64,000 nt of DNA from NCBI RefSeq assembly GCF_943193085.1, contig NZ_CALPCU010000011.1:1-64000 (forward strand), read 5' to 3'. Every line of letters starts with the position of its first letter. Within the stretch, counting starts at the first letter, position 1. The translations under genes were made by a program, and so were the position numbers. The DNA comes from Vermiculatibacterium agrestimuris. Lineage in GTDB: Bacteria; Bacillota; Clostridia; Oscillospirales; Oscillospiraceae. Positions 43,377-51,948 of this stretch are shown in pieces. Below the pieces are notes generated by a model, which was not told the origin of the DNA, made no database searches, and was given only the letters and a program-made list of their open reading frames with translations.

Positions 43377-44252
43377 GTGGTCTGCAGTCAGTGTCCCAGA
43401 AATTGCGGCGCGGCGCGGGGAGAGACCGCCCCGGGCGGCGTGTGCGCCATGCCCCGGCAGGCGGTGGTGGCCCGGGCGGCCCTCCACCATTGGGAGGAGC
43501 CGCCCATTTCCGGCACCCGGGGGGCGGGGACGGTGTTTTTCTCCGGCTGTAACCTGCGGTGCGTGTTCTGTCAGAACAGCGCCATCAGCCAGGCGGGCTA
43601 TGGGAAGCCTGTTACGGTGGAGCGGCTTCGGGAGATCTTCCGGGAGCTCGTTGCCCAGGGGGCCCACAACATCGACCTTGTGACCCCCACCCACTTTACC
43701 CATGTGATCCTGGAGGCTTTGGAGGAGCCCCTTCCCGTGCCCGTGGTGTGGAACAGCGGCGGCTATGAGAAGGTGGAGACCCTGCAAAGGCTGGAGGGGA
43801 AGGTGCAGGTCTACCTGCCCGACCTGAAATATTTGGATCCCCAGCGGGCCCGGCGTTACTCCGCGGCCCCTGATTACCCGGCGGTGGCCGCCGCCGCCAT
43901 CCGGGAGATGGTTCGCCAGACCGGCCCCTGTGTTTTTGACGGCGACGGGCTTATCCGGCGGGGGGTCGTCATCCGCCACCTGCTCCTCCCCGGCGGCCTT
44001 CCGGAGGCCAGGGCGGTGATGGACTGGGTGGGGGAGACCTTCCCCCGGGGAGAGGTATATTTTTCCCTCATGAGCCAGTATGTGCCCCTGGGAAGGGCGG
44101 GTCAGTACCCGGAGATCGACCGGCGGCTGCGCCGGAGCGAGATCCAAGCCGCCCAGGAATATATGGCGGCGCTGGCGCTGCCCGGCTTCACCCAGGACGC
44201 CGACTCGGCCACAGGGGAGTATGTTCCCCATTTCGACTTGACAGGAGTGTGA
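43377..44252 (+). CDS. Radical SAM protein of the PflA-like COG1313 type
   Basis: A 291-residue radical SAM enzyme. The SAM-binding 4Fe-4S motif is C58NLRC62VFC65. A second N-terminal set C3, C6, C10 and C23 (CSQCPRNCG ... GGVC) may hold another cluster or zinc, as in COG1313 proteins. Downstream motifs include NIDLVTPTHFTHV and VWNSGGYEKVETL. The start is GTG 43377 behind AGGGGAGGGGGAAG; the TTG at 43323 falls inside the previous terminator. The family is annotated as pyruvate-formate-lyase-activating-like but its substrate is not known. The MATE gene follows after 4 bases. Confidence 0.85.
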   Translation: MVCSQCPRNCGAARGETAPGGVCAMPRQAVVARAALHHWEEPPISGTRGAGTVFFSGCNLRCVFCQNSAISQAGYGKPVTVERLREIFRELVAQGAHNIDLVTPTHFTHVILEALEEPLPVPVVWNSGGYEKVETLQRLEGKVQVYLPDLKYLDPQRARRYSAAPDYPAVAAAAIREMVRQTGPCVFDGDGLIRRGVVIRHLLLPGGLPEARAVMDWVGETFPRGEVYFSLMSQYVPLGRAGQYPEIDRRLRRSEIQAAQEYMAALALPGFTQDADSATGEYVPHFDLTGV

Positions 44253-44256
44253 TACC

Positions 44257-45633
44257 ATGTCTGTGCTGACAGGACAACAGGAGCGGCTGCGTATCCTGTG
44301 GCGTCTGTCCTGGCCGGCCATCATCGAGCAGGTGCTGGGCACCATGGTGAGCTATGTGGACGCCGCCATGGTAGGGGTGCTGGGCGCGGTGGGTTCCGCC
44401 GCCGTGTCGGTGAACGGCCCGCCCATCTGGCTGCTCAACGGTATTCTGGCCGGAGTGGGCGTGGGTTACTCGGTCCAGGTCTCCAACGCTGTGGGGGCAA
44501 ACGCCCCCCAGCGGGTGCGGAAGGTCATCCGGCAGGCCTTTCTGGCGGCGCTGATCTGCGGCCTTGCGGCCTGCGGGCTCTATGAAGTGCTGGGGGGCTA
44601 TCTTCCCCGGTGGCTGGGGGCCAAGCCGGAGGTGCTCCCCCACGCCGTCCACTACATCCGCATCTACTGCGCCGCCATGCCCTTCAACGCCCTGCTGATT
44701 GTCTTCGCGGCGGTGCTGCGGTGTATGGGCAACACCAAGACACCGCTTTTGTTCAATACCGCCGCCAACCTGGCCAATATGGTGCTGAACTTCTTTCTTA
44801 TCTATCCCACCCGGGAGTGGAACGGCCTGACCATCCCTGGCGCGGGCTGGGGTGTGGAGGGAGCGGCGGTGGCCACCGCCGCGTCCATTGTCTGCGCCGG
44901 CGTGCCCGCGGCCATCGCCGCCTTCCGTCAGGGACAGTATACCACCTCCCTCCGGGAGGGACTGCAGCCGGATAGGATGATCATCTTCCGGGCTGTCCAC
45001 CTGGGCTTCCCCTCCGCCCTGGAGCGGGCGGTGGTGAACCTGGGGCAGATCGCCATGACAGGACTGGTGGGACACGCCCTCACCACCGCTGCCCTGGCGG
45101 CCAACAACATCGCCACCACCGCCGAGGGGCTGTGTTATCTGCCCGCCTACGGCATCGGCTACGCCGCCATCGCGCTGGTGGGACAGGCGGTGGGGGCGGG
45201 GAGCAGGGAGGACGCCAAGGCCTACGGAGACCTGACGGCTATTCTGGGCTCCTTTCTGTGTCTGGTCACCGGCACCGCCCTCTTCCTCTTCGCGACGCCT
45301 CTGGCCTCCCTGTTCAACTCCGACGCCCAAGTGGTGGCGGAGGCCGCCCTGGCCCTGCGGGTGGTGGCCTTTGCCGAGCCCTTCTTCGCCCTGTCCATCA
45401 TCCTCACAAGCGCCCTGCGGGGGGCGGACGATGTGCGCTTCCCCATGATGGTGGGCCTGGCGGGAATGTGGTTTATCCGGGTGCCCCTGGCCTGTCTGCT
45501 GGTGCTCCGCTTTTCGTGGGGCCTGGCGGGGGTGTGGTTCGCCATGTCCATGGATCTCGTCCTGCGGGGCGTGCTGTGCGCCTTGCGCTGGCGGAAGGGC
45601 AAGTGGGTGGCCCTGTCCGGGCTGGAAGGATAA
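44257..45633 (+). CDS. MATE-family efflux transporter
   Basis: A 458-residue, twelve-helix antiporter of the MATE family. Family features are the start LWRLSWPAIIEQVLGTMVSYVD, the GVGYSVQVSNAVGAN segment, and in the second half GIGYAAIALVGQAVGAG, the repeat of the first-half motif. MATE proteins export cationic drugs or metabolites using Na+ or H+. Four bases separate it from the radical SAM gene, so the two are co-transcribed; the transporter may export the product of that enzyme. This link is inference. Confidence 0.93.
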   Translation: MSVLTGQQERLRILWRLSWPAIIEQVLGTMVSYVDAAMVGVLGAVGSAAVSVNGPPIWLLNGILAGVGVGYSVQVSNAVGANAPQRVRKVIRQAFLAALICGLAACGLYEVLGGYLPRWLGAKPEVLPHAVHYIRIYCAAMPFNALLIVFAAVLRCMGNTKTPLLFNTAANLANMVLNFFLIYPTREWNGLTIPGAGWGVEGAAVATAASIVCAGVPAAIAAFRQGQYTTSLREGLQPDRMIIFRAVHLGFPSALERAVVNLGQIAMTGLVGHALTTAALAANNIATTAEGLCYLPAYGIGYAAIALVGQAVGAGSREDAKAYGDLTAILGSFLCLVTGTALFLFATPLASLFNSDAQVVAEAALALRVVAFAEPFFALSIILTSALRGADDVRFPMMVGLAGMWFIRVPLACLLVLRFSWGLAGVWFAMSMDLVLRGVLCALRWRKGKWVALSGLEG

Positions 45634-45668
45634 AAAAGCTCCGAGCCAAGCGGCTCGGAGCTTTTTTT
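45634..45668. terminator. Bidirectional terminator
   Basis: AAAAAGCTCCGAGCC and GGCTCGGAGCTTTTTTT pair around AAGC. The flanking A and T runs let it terminate both the plus-strand MATE gene and the minus-strand metal-uptake operon. Confidence 0.92.
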
Positions 45669-45670
45669 AT

Positions 45671-46516
45671 TTATTTTCGCCGGAAGATCATGGACAGGGC
45701 GAAGTATACCGCCAGATACAGGGTGATGGCCGCCCCGGCGGAGGCGCCGATGTAATAGGAGGTCATCAGCCCCGCCACGGAGCAGAGCAGAGCGCCCGCC
45801 ACGGAGAAGAGGTGATACTGCCGGGTGTTCCGGGCCAGGTTTCGGGCGGAGGCGGCGGGGAGCACCAGCAGGGAGTTGATGACCAGCAGGCCCACCCAGG
45901 TCATGGACAGGGTGACCACCACGGCGATGGCGGCGTTCAAGACCGCCTCCTGCCAGAAGACCTTCACGCCCCGGCTGTCCGCCAGGGCGGGGTGGAGGGC
46001 GGAGAGGAGGAGGGTGTTGTAGGCGCAGACCCACAGCACCAGAATGACCGCCAGGATCCCGGCCAGCAGGGCGATCTTGGCCGGCTCCACGCTCAGGATA
46101 TCGCCGATGAGCAGGGCATTGAATTTGGTGAAGGAGCCGCCCCCCAGGGTGGCGATGAAGATGCCCAGGGCCACGGCGGTGGAGGAGAAGACCCCGATGA
46201 CCGTGTCGCTGGCCAGGGCGCTTTTGCGGCGGATGAGGGTGAACAGCAGGGAAAACACCAGGGCGAAGGCCACCGCGGCCCACATGGGTTCTCCCAGGCC
46301 GCACAGGGAGCCGATGGCAATGCCGGTAAAGGCGGAGTGGCCCAGGGCGTCGGAGAAGAAGCTCATGCGGCTTTGCACCACCATGGTGGAGAGAAGACCG
46401 AAGAGGGGGGCGATGACCAGTACGGCCAGCAGGGCGTTTTTCATAAAGAACAGATGTCCCGGCTGGGCCCACTCAAAGGGGAGCAGAGCCACCAGGGAAT
46501 ACCACAGCGCCATCAC
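45671..46516 (-). CDS. znuB: Metal ABC transporter permease, ZnuB type
   Basis: A 281-residue membrane permease of the ABC-3 family (ZnuB/MntB/TroC) with eight or nine helices. Family motifs are MSFFSDALGHSAFTGIAIG, HPALADSRGVKVFWQEA and VGLLVINSLLVLPAASARN. It forms the channel of a Zn(II) or Mn(II) importer with the ATPase and binding protein upstream. Its start overlaps the ATPase stop by four bases. It is the last gene of the operon before the 45634 terminator. Confidence 0.93.
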   Translation of the reverse strand: MMALWYSLVALLPFEWAQPGHLFFMKNALLAVLVIAPLFGLLSTMVVQSRMSFFSDALGHSAFTGIAIGSLCGLGEPMWAAVAFALVFSLLFTLIRRKSALASDTVIGVFSSTAVALGIFIATLGGGSFTKFNALLIGDILSVEPAKIALLAGILAVILVLWVCAYNTLLLSALHPALADSRGVKVFWQEAVLNAAIAVVVTLSMTWVGLLVINSLLVLPAASARNLARNTRQYHLFSVAGALLCSVAGLMTSYYIGASAGAAITLYLAVYFALSMIFRRK

Positions 46517-47277
46517 ACCGCCCCCTTTCCCAGGCGCAGGCGGAAGACCTGCGCAAAAGCGGAGGAGGAGAGGACTTCTCCCGGCCCGCCCACGGCCAGA
46601 ACGGTGTTTTGCAGGAGGATGACCTTGTCGGCAAAGCTCTCCAGTGTGGCGAAATCATGGGTGGACAGGAGGATGGACAGGTCATACTTGTCCCGCAGCT
46701 CGTCCAGCATGTCCAGAAGCTGGCGCTCCCCGTCGATGTCCACCCCGGACAGAGGCTCGTCCAGGATGAGGATGTGGGGCACCGGCTCCAGGGCCAGGGC
46801 CATGAGCACCCGCTGTAGCTCCCCTCCGGACAGGGCGCCGACGCGCTTGTCCATCAGGCCCTCGGCGTGGGTGCGCTCCAGACACTGGCGCACCCGCTCC
46901 CGGAGCTTTTGCGGGATGGGGAGGAACACAGGCCAGTCCGCCACCGCGGCGGCGAAGAAGTCCAGCACGCTCACCGGATCCCCCCGGTCAAAGGCGGGAG
47001 ACTGGGGCACATAGCCGATAACGGGGCGGCTCTTCTTACCGTCGGAGCGCTGGAAGCGGATGTCGCCGGAGTGGGGCAGCTGCCCCAAAATGGCCTTAAA
47101 GAGGGAGGACTTCCCCGCCCCGTTGGGGCCGATGAGGGCGGCGATCTCCCCGCAGTGGAGGTGGAAGGAGACGTTGTGGAGCAGCTCCGCCTCTCCCACG
47201 CTGACCCCCACCTCCTTCAGCTCCAGGCAGCACAGCCCTTCGCAGCCATTACAGTTTTCGTGCTTGTGAATACTCAT
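46513..47277 (-). CDS. znuC: Metal ABC transporter ATP-binding protein, ZnuC type
   Basis: A 254-residue ABC ATPase. Walker A is LIGPNGAGKSSLFKAILG, the signature ALSGGELQRVLMALAL, Walker B ILILDEPLSGVD, H-loop STHDFATL. An unusual N-terminal extension contains His and Cys (MSIHKHENCNGCEGLCCLEL) before the ABC fold starts; this could bind metal. The ATG overlaps the znuA stop by four bases, which fixes the start; the longer open frame upstream runs antisense-free into znuA and is not used. Confidence 0.93.
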   Translation of the reverse strand: MSIHKHENCNGCEGLCCLELKEVGVSVGEAELLHNVSFHLHCGEIAALIGPNGAGKSSLFKAILGQLPHSGDIRFQRSDGKKSRPVIGYVPQSPAFDRGDPVSVLDFFAAAVADWPVFLPIPQKLRERVRQCLERTHAEGLMDKRVGALSGGELQRVLMALALEPVPHILILDEPLSGVDIDGERQLLDMLDELRDKYDLSILLSTHDFATLESFADKVILLQNTVLAVGGPGEVLSSSAFAQVFRLRLGKGAV

Positions 47278-48149
47278 TGGAGAGCCTCCCGGACGGTTTC
47301 TATGTTGGCGTGCAGAGCGTTGAGATAGGCGGGAAAGCCCGTCTCCTGGCCGGACATGAGCATGTCCAGCTCGTAAATTTCGCAGCCCGTCTCCCGGGCG
47401 ATGACCTCCGCCGTGGCCCGGGAGCCGTTTTTCTCCACGAAGATGGCGGGGATGTGGTATTCCTCGATGAGGGCCGCGATCTCTTTGATCTCGGCGGCGG
47501 AGGCGGTGGAGCCTTCCTCCTCCTCGATGGCCTTGAGAAGGGTCAGGGAGCAGGCGTCGGCAAAGTACTGGAACCCATCGTGGAAGGTGATGAGATAGGG
47601 ACAGGACAGCTCCCCCAAAAGCTCCCTGGGATCCGGGAGCTGGTAGTCCGTATGGGGGCTGATGGGCCCGGTGTACTCCTCCAGAGCCGAACACAGACTG
47701 TTCCTGACCATGAGGCCCCACAGAGGATCCATCCAGTAGTGGGGGTCATACTCCTCCTCGTGGTCGTGGCCGTCGTGTCCCGCATGCTCTAAGGTGGGCA
47801 GCAGGTCGATCCCCTCGGAGCAGTCGATGACCGCCGCATCGGAGGCGGCCAGGGCGTCGGCCATAAAATCCTCCAGCCCCGCGCCGTTTATGACGATCAC
47901 GTCGGCCCCCTCAATGGCCTTCATGTCCTCCACCGTCAGGGTGTAGTCGTGGAGACAGGAGGTCTGGGAGTTGACCAAAAGCGTCACCTCCACGTCCTCC
48001 ACCCCCCCGGTGAGGTCGGTGGTAAAGAGATAGAGCGGGTAGGTGGTACACAGGATATGGAGGGCGCTGTCCTCCTGCTTTGGGGCCTGGCGGCACCCGG
48101 GCAGGAGCAGCAGGGCCGCGAAAAAGACGGCATACAGACGTTTGCGCAT
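47274..48149 (-). CDS. znuA: Metal-binding lipoprotein, ZnuA type
   Basis: A 291-residue cluster A-I substrate-binding protein. The signal ends in LLLLPGC with lipid-anchor C19. A His/Asp/Glu-rich loop (HAGHDGHDHEEEYDPHYWMD, residues about 125-145) is the mark of zinc-binding ZnuA over manganese types. Further ligand-region motifs are CLHDYTLTVEDMKAIEGADV, ITFHDGFQYFA and VEKNGSRATAEVIARETG. It captures Zn(II) outside the cell for ZnuBC. The gene begins 15 bases after the decarboxylase. Confidence 0.93.
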   Translation of the reverse strand: MRKRLYAVFFAALLLLPGCRQAPKQEDSALHILCTTYPLYLFTTDLTGGVEDVEVTLLVNSQTSCLHDYTLTVEDMKAIEGADVIVINGAGLEDFMADALAASDAAVIDCSEGIDLLPTLEHAGHDGHDHEEEYDPHYWMDPLWGLMVRNSLCSALEEYTGPISPHTDYQLPDPRELLGELSCPYLITFHDGFQYFADACSLTLLKAIEEEEGSTASAAEIKEIAALIEEYHIPAIFVEKNGSRATAEVIARETGCEIYELDMLMSGQETGFPAYLNALHANIETVREALQ

Positions 48150-48164
48150 AAGGGGCCTCCTTTT

Positions 48165-49373
48165 TTACAGCAGGGTGGCGTCCTCCACCTGTCCCTCCTG
48201 GGTCAGGAAAAGTTGGGCGGGAGGGACTTGGGAGGAGAAGAGGGTGGGGGAGAGGGTGGCGCCATAGCTTCCGGCGTGGGTGAGGGCCACCGCGTCCCCC
48301 ACCTCCAGCCGGGGCAGGGTCACGTCCCGGGCGATGACGTCGGCGGCGGTGCACAGACTGCCCACCAGGGTCACCGTCTCGGTCTCCGCCGCGGCGCTGA
48401 GGGCCAGCAGCCGGAAGGGCTCGGTGCAGGTGAAGAGGGGCTCGCAGGGGGCAGGGTGGGGGGAATAGCCCTCCGCCATCCGGGCCAGACAGGGCCGCAG
48501 GAAGCCGTTGAGGGTGGCGTTCAGGATCACAAAGGTCTCGCCCCGGGACACCTTCTTGTCCATGACCCGGGTCACGTAGACGCCGCTGGGCCCCGCCACA
48601 TACCGGCCCGTCTCCAGAAGAAGGCGGGTCTGGGGCAGCCGGGTCTTCAGGGCCTGGAGGGTCTCCCCCAGGGCGGCGGTATCCAGCTCGGCGTCCTCTG
48701 GGGCGTAGGGGATGCCCAGACCGGAGCCCAAGTTGAGAAAGTCCAGGCTCCGGCCCAGAAGGGTCTGGAACCGCAGGGCCAGGGCCAGAAGGGCCTCGTA
48801 GTATTCACACAATACCGGCGCGCGCAGCTCCTGGCTGCGGAGATGGACATGGAGGCCCGTCACCCGCACATTGGGCCAGCGGCCCTCCTGTGCCAGCGCC
48901 TCCAGGGCCTGAAGCTCGTCCACACCGAATTTGGAGGGTGCGCCTTCCCCGCCGCCGAAGCTGTAGTCGGGGTTGAGGCGCAGGCCGATGGAGACCCTTT
49001 TGTCCATTCGCTTGGCGATGGCCTGGATGCGGTCGACCTCCCCCAGACTGTCGGCCACCACGGTGGACAGGGCCAGGGCGGCGGCCAGGTCGGCCTGACT
49101 TTTACCGGGGGCGGAGTAGTAGATTTCATGGGGCACCAGGCCCAGACGGGCGGCGAGCTTTACCTCCTCCAGACTGGCGGCGTCGGCCTCGAAGCCCCGG
49201 GCGAAAAGGGTGCGAAGCACCGCGGGGGCGGGGTTGCATTTCACGGAGTAGAGAAGCTCCGCCCCGGGCAAGTCCCGGCGGAGCCGGCCGGCCCGCTGGG
49301 AGAGGGTCGTCTCCTCATAGAGGTAAAAGCTGGCGTATTCCTGGGCCAGGGCAAACAAAAGCTGCTGTTTCAC
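48165..49373 (-). CDS. PLP-dependent fold-III decarboxylase (LysA/BtrK-like)
   Basis: A 402-residue enzyme with the alanine-racemase-like barrel of diaminopimelate/ornithine decarboxylases. The PLP lysine is K45 in LLYSVKCNP; HVHLRSQ, GSGLGIPYAPEDAELD, LETGRYVAGPSG (phosphate site) and the partner-subunit motif GSLCTAADVIARD follow. The start is GTG behind GGAGG. It is the first gene of the operon with znuABC, 15 bases before znuA, which is not a usual place for lysine biosynthesis. It may make a small metal ligand or act on a carboxylated amine; this is inference. A plain LysA is the alternative. Confidence 0.85.
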   Translation of the reverse strand: MKQQLLFALAQEYASFYLYEETTLSQRAGRLRRDLPGAELLYSVKCNPAPAVLRTLFARGFEADAASLEEVKLAARLGLVPHEIYYSAPGKSQADLAAALALSTVVADSLGEVDRIQAIAKRMDKRVSIGLRLNPDYSFGGGEGAPSKFGVDELQALEALAQEGRWPNVRVTGLHVHLRSQELRAPVLCEYYEALLALALRFQTLLGRSLDFLNLGSGLGIPYAPEDAELDTAALGETLQALKTRLPQTRLLLETGRYVAGPSGVYVTRVMDKKVSRGETFVILNATLNGFLRPCLARMAEGYSPHPAPCEPLFTCTEPFRLLALSAAAETETVTLVGSLCTAADVIARDVTLPRLEVGDAVALTHAGSYGATLSPTLFSSQVPPAQLFLTQEGQVEDATLL

Positions 49374-49389
49374 GGGCGCCCGCCTCCAT

Positions 49390-49449
49390 AAAAAATCGGA
49401 TATAATAGCCCTATTTGGCTATTATATCCGATTTCCGGAAATTTGTAAA
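49390..49449 (-). promoter_or_regulatory. Nested terminator and promoter between efflux and uptake operons
   Basis: An 18-bp perfect inverted repeat (49393-49410 with 49417-49434, loop 49411-49416) is followed on the minus strand by six Ts, a terminator for the ATPase operon. The same DNA holds a minus-strand promoter: TTTACA (49449-49444), 17-base spacer, TATAAT (49426-49421) inside the upstream arm. Transcripts from this promoter would start in the hairpin loop and could not form the stem, so only read-through RNA is terminated. Confidence 0.75.
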
Positions 49450-49467
49450 ATGAGCGCTTGCTCATAT
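49448..49467 (-). promoter_or_regulatory. Second ArsR/SmtB-type operator-like site
   Basis: On the minus strand ATATGA-N8-TCATTT, overlapping the ATPase stop codon and abutting the -35 of the decarboxylase-znuABC promoter. The arsR operator (52577-52606) has ATATGA-N8-TCATAT with the same spacing and shares ACATATGAGCA on its left half. It suggests that one sensor touches both operons. Confidence 0.55.
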
Positions 49468-51318
49468 GTCCCCGGTCAGCTTCAGGGCCCGGGTGGCGTT
49501 GAGGATGGCGATGACGCTGACGCCCACGTCGGCGAAGGTGGCCTCCCACATATTGGCCACGCCGAAAATGCCCATCAGCAGGAAGACGGCCTTCACCGCC
49601 AGGGCGAAGACGATGTTCTGGTTGGCGATGCGCAGGGTTCTCCGGGCCATGGCGATGGCCTGGGAGAGCTTGGAGGGCTTGTCGTCCATGAGCACCACGT
49701 CGGCGGCCTCAATGGCGGCGTCGCTGCCCAGGGCGCCCATGGCCACGCCCACATCGGCCCGGGAGAGGACGGGAGCGTCGTTGATGCCGTCCCCCACGAA
49801 GACCAACACGCCCTTGGGCGTCTTTTCCGCCAGCAGGGACTCCACCCGCTCCACCTTGTCAGCGGGGAGGAGCTGGGCGTGCACCTCGTCCAGGCCCAGC
49901 TCGGCGCCCACCGCCTCGCCCACGTCCTGGGCGTCGCCGGTGAGCATGACGGTCTTGCGCACGCCGGAGCGCTTCAGCCCGGCGATCGCCGGTTTGGCGT
50001 CGGACTTCACCGCGTCGGAGATGACGATGTGGCCCAGGTATTCCCCCTGGCTGGCCACGTGGACGGTGGTGCCCACCTGGTGGCAGGGGTGCCAGCTGAC
50101 GCCGCAGTCCTCCATGAGCTTGCCGCTGCCCACATAGACGGTCTGCCCATCCACGTCGGCCTTCACGCCCCGGCCGGTGATCTCGGCCACATTGTCCACC
50201 CGGCTGCTGTCCAGCTCCTTGTTCCAGGCGTCCCGCAGGGAGCGGGCGATGGGGTGGTTCGACCAGCTCTCCGCCAGGGCGGCCAGCTCCAGAAGGCGGG
50301 CCTCACTGCATGCCTGGGGATGGATGGCGGTGACGTTGAACACGCCCAGGGTCAGGGTGCCCGTCTTATCGAAGACCACGATCTCGGCCCGGGCCAGGGC
50401 CTCCAGATAGTTGCTGCCCTTGACCAGAATACCCGCCTTGGAGCAGCCGCCGATGCCGCCGAAGAAGGTGAGGGGCACCGAGATGACCAGGGCGCAGGGA
50501 CAGGAGATGACCAGGAAGATGAGGGCCTGCTCAAACCACTTGCTCCATGCACCGCCGCCCAGCAGGGGCGGGAGGATGGCCAGCAGTACGGCCCCGATGA
50601 CCACCGCGGGGGTATAGTACCGGGCGAAGCGGGTGATAAACTGCTCCGCCCTGGCCTTTTTGGCGGTGGAGTTTTCCACCAGGTCGAGGATCTTCGCCAC
50701 GGTGGAGTCCTCAAAGGCCTTGGTGGTGCGCACACGGAGAAGCCCGGAGAGGTTGACGCAGCCGGAGATCACATCGTCTCCGGGGGCCACATCACGGGGG
50801 AGAGATTCTCCGGTGAGGGCGGCGGTATTCAGGGTGGAGCTGCCCTCCAGGATGACCCCGTCGATGGGCACCCGCTCGCCGGGCTTGATGACGATGGTCT
50901 CGCCCACCGCCACCTCGTCAGGGTCTACGGTCTCCACCACGCCGTCCCGTTCCACATTGGCCTCCTCGGGACGGATGTCCATGAGGGCGGCGATGGACTG
51001 CCGGGAGCGGCCCACGGCCACCGCCTGGAACAGCTCGCCCACCTGGTAAAAGAGCATGACGAAGACCGCCTCCGGATACTCTCCGATGGCCACAGCTCCC
51101 ACGGTGGCGATGGCCATGAGAAAGTTCTCGTCAAAGACCTGGCCGTGGGCGATGTTGCGGATGGCCTTCCACAAAATGTCCCAGCCGATGGTGAAATAGG
51201 GGATGAGATAGAGGAGGATGGCGGGGATGGGCAGCCTGGAGGACGCCGGCACCGCCGCCACAAGAAGGGCGGCGGCGATGAGGATACGCCACAGGGTGTG
51301 TTTTTGCTTTTTGTTCAT
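49462..51318 (-). CDS. zntA: Zn/Cd-type P1B metal-exporting ATPase without HMA domain
   Basis: A 618-residue heavy-metal P-type ATPase. The membrane metal site is SCPCALVIS (CPC, typical of Zn/Cd/Pb or Cu exporters), the phosphorylation site DKTGTLTLG, the P-domain hinge VGDGINDAPVLSRADVGVAM, and an SNHPIARS HP motif. The N-terminus goes straight from MNKKQKHTLWRIL into the first helix, so the usual HMA domain is missing and is encoded by a separate gene in the same operon. ATG 51318 follows AAGGAGGG; the frame is open into the upstream methyltransferase without support. ArsR with a zinc site suggests Zn(II)/Cd(II) specificity. Confidence 0.9.
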   Translation of the reverse strand: MNKKQKHTLWRILIAAALLVAAVPASSRLPIPAILLYLIPYFTIGWDILWKAIRNIAHGQVFDENFLMAIATVGAVAIGEYPEAVFVMLFYQVGELFQAVAVGRSRQSIAALMDIRPEEANVERDGVVETVDPDEVAVGETIVIKPGERVPIDGVILEGSSTLNTAALTGESLPRDVAPGDDVISGCVNLSGLLRVRTTKAFEDSTVAKILDLVENSTAKKARAEQFITRFARYYTPAVVIGAVLLAILPPLLGGGAWSKWFEQALIFLVISCPCALVISVPLTFFGGIGGCSKAGILVKGSNYLEALARAEIVVFDKTGTLTLGVFNVTAIHPQACSEARLLELAALAESWSNHPIARSLRDAWNKELDSSRVDNVAEITGRGVKADVDGQTVYVGSGKLMEDCGVSWHPCHQVGTTVHVASQGEYLGHIVISDAVKSDAKPAIAGLKRSGVRKTVMLTGDAQDVGEAVGAELGLDEVHAQLLPADKVERVESLLAEKTPKGVLVFVGDGINDAPVLSRADVGVAMGALGSDAAIEAADVVLMDDKPSKLSQAIAMARRTLRIANQNIVFALAVKAVFLLMGIFGVANMWEATFADVGVSVIAILNATRALKLTGDI

Positions 51319-51337
51319 AGTACGTCCCTCCTTGGGA

Positions 51338-51946
51338 TCAGTCGGGCTTTTGGCATACGGCCAGACCCACCGGAAGCGCGCCCACCACCCGGCTGACCTG
51401 CACCGGCAGGCCCATATCCAGAAGGAAGGCCCGGTAGGAGCCCAGGGTGAATTTCCAGTAGGGCCGGAAGCCGAAATACTGGTAGAGGGAGAGGAAAGGC
51501 CGGAAGAGGGCGCTGGTCTCCCCCTGGAGATAGGTGGGCAGGATGAGCATCCCGCCGGGGGCGGTGACCCGCCACAGCTCCCGCACTGCCTCCTCCGGCC
51601 GCAGCAGGAGGTGGAGCACGTTGGCGGCGATGACCACATTATAGGTGCCGTCCCCCTCAGGCAGGGCGGTCAAGTCCCGCAGGGAAAAGGAGATGTTGTT
51701 CTTTCCCCGGCGCCTGGCCTTCTTCTCCGCTCTGGCGAGCATGGCGGGGGAGAGGTCGGTGCACATCACCGCCCCCGCCCGCTCCGCGGCCGCCAGGGAA
51801 AATTCCCCCGTGCCCGCGGCGCAGTCCAATACCGAAGCCCACTGGGGGATGAGCGCGCCCACCCGGCGGGCGGTCTCGGCGTTGGCCTTGCGGTTGAGCC
51901 GCTCTGCCAGATCGTAGACCTTGGCGGTCTTATCCCAGAAGGTCAT
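51338..51946 (-). CDS. Class I SAM-dependent methyltransferase
   Basis: A 202-residue UbiE/COQ5-like methyltransferase. Motif I is VLDCAAGTGEFSLAAAE, followed by CTDLSPAMLARAEKKARRRG and the hydrophobic motif II/III (YNVVIAANVLHLLLRPEEAV, PGGMLILPTYL). It lies between the HMA gene (2-base gap) and the ATPase (19 bases), so it belongs to the metal operon. It is too short and lacks the cysteine triad of ArsM, so arsenic methylation is unlikely. Substrate unknown; a thiol or metal-ligand methylation is possible. Confidence 0.88.
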   Translation of the reverse strand: MTFWDKTAKVYDLAERLNRKANAETARRVGALIPQWASVLDCAAGTGEFSLAAAERAGAVMCTDLSPAMLARAEKKARRRGKNNISFSLRDLTALPEGDGTYNVVIAANVLHLLLRPEEAVRELWRVTAPGGMLILPTYLQGETSALFRPFLSLYQYFGFRPYWKFTLGSYRAFLLDMGLPVQVSRVVGALPVGLAVCQKPD

Positions 51947-51948
51947 GT

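Noticed and set aside
49390..49449. Insertion-sequence end or phage attachment site at the 18-bp palindrome
   Set aside because: There is no transposase, no target duplication and no second copy. The T-tract and promoter spacing explain the structure better.
51338..51946. Arsenite methyltransferase ArsM next to ArsR
   Set aside because: The protein is about 200 residues and lacks the conserved cysteines of ArsM. The sensor carries a zinc alpha-5 site and the ATPase is of Zn/Cd type.
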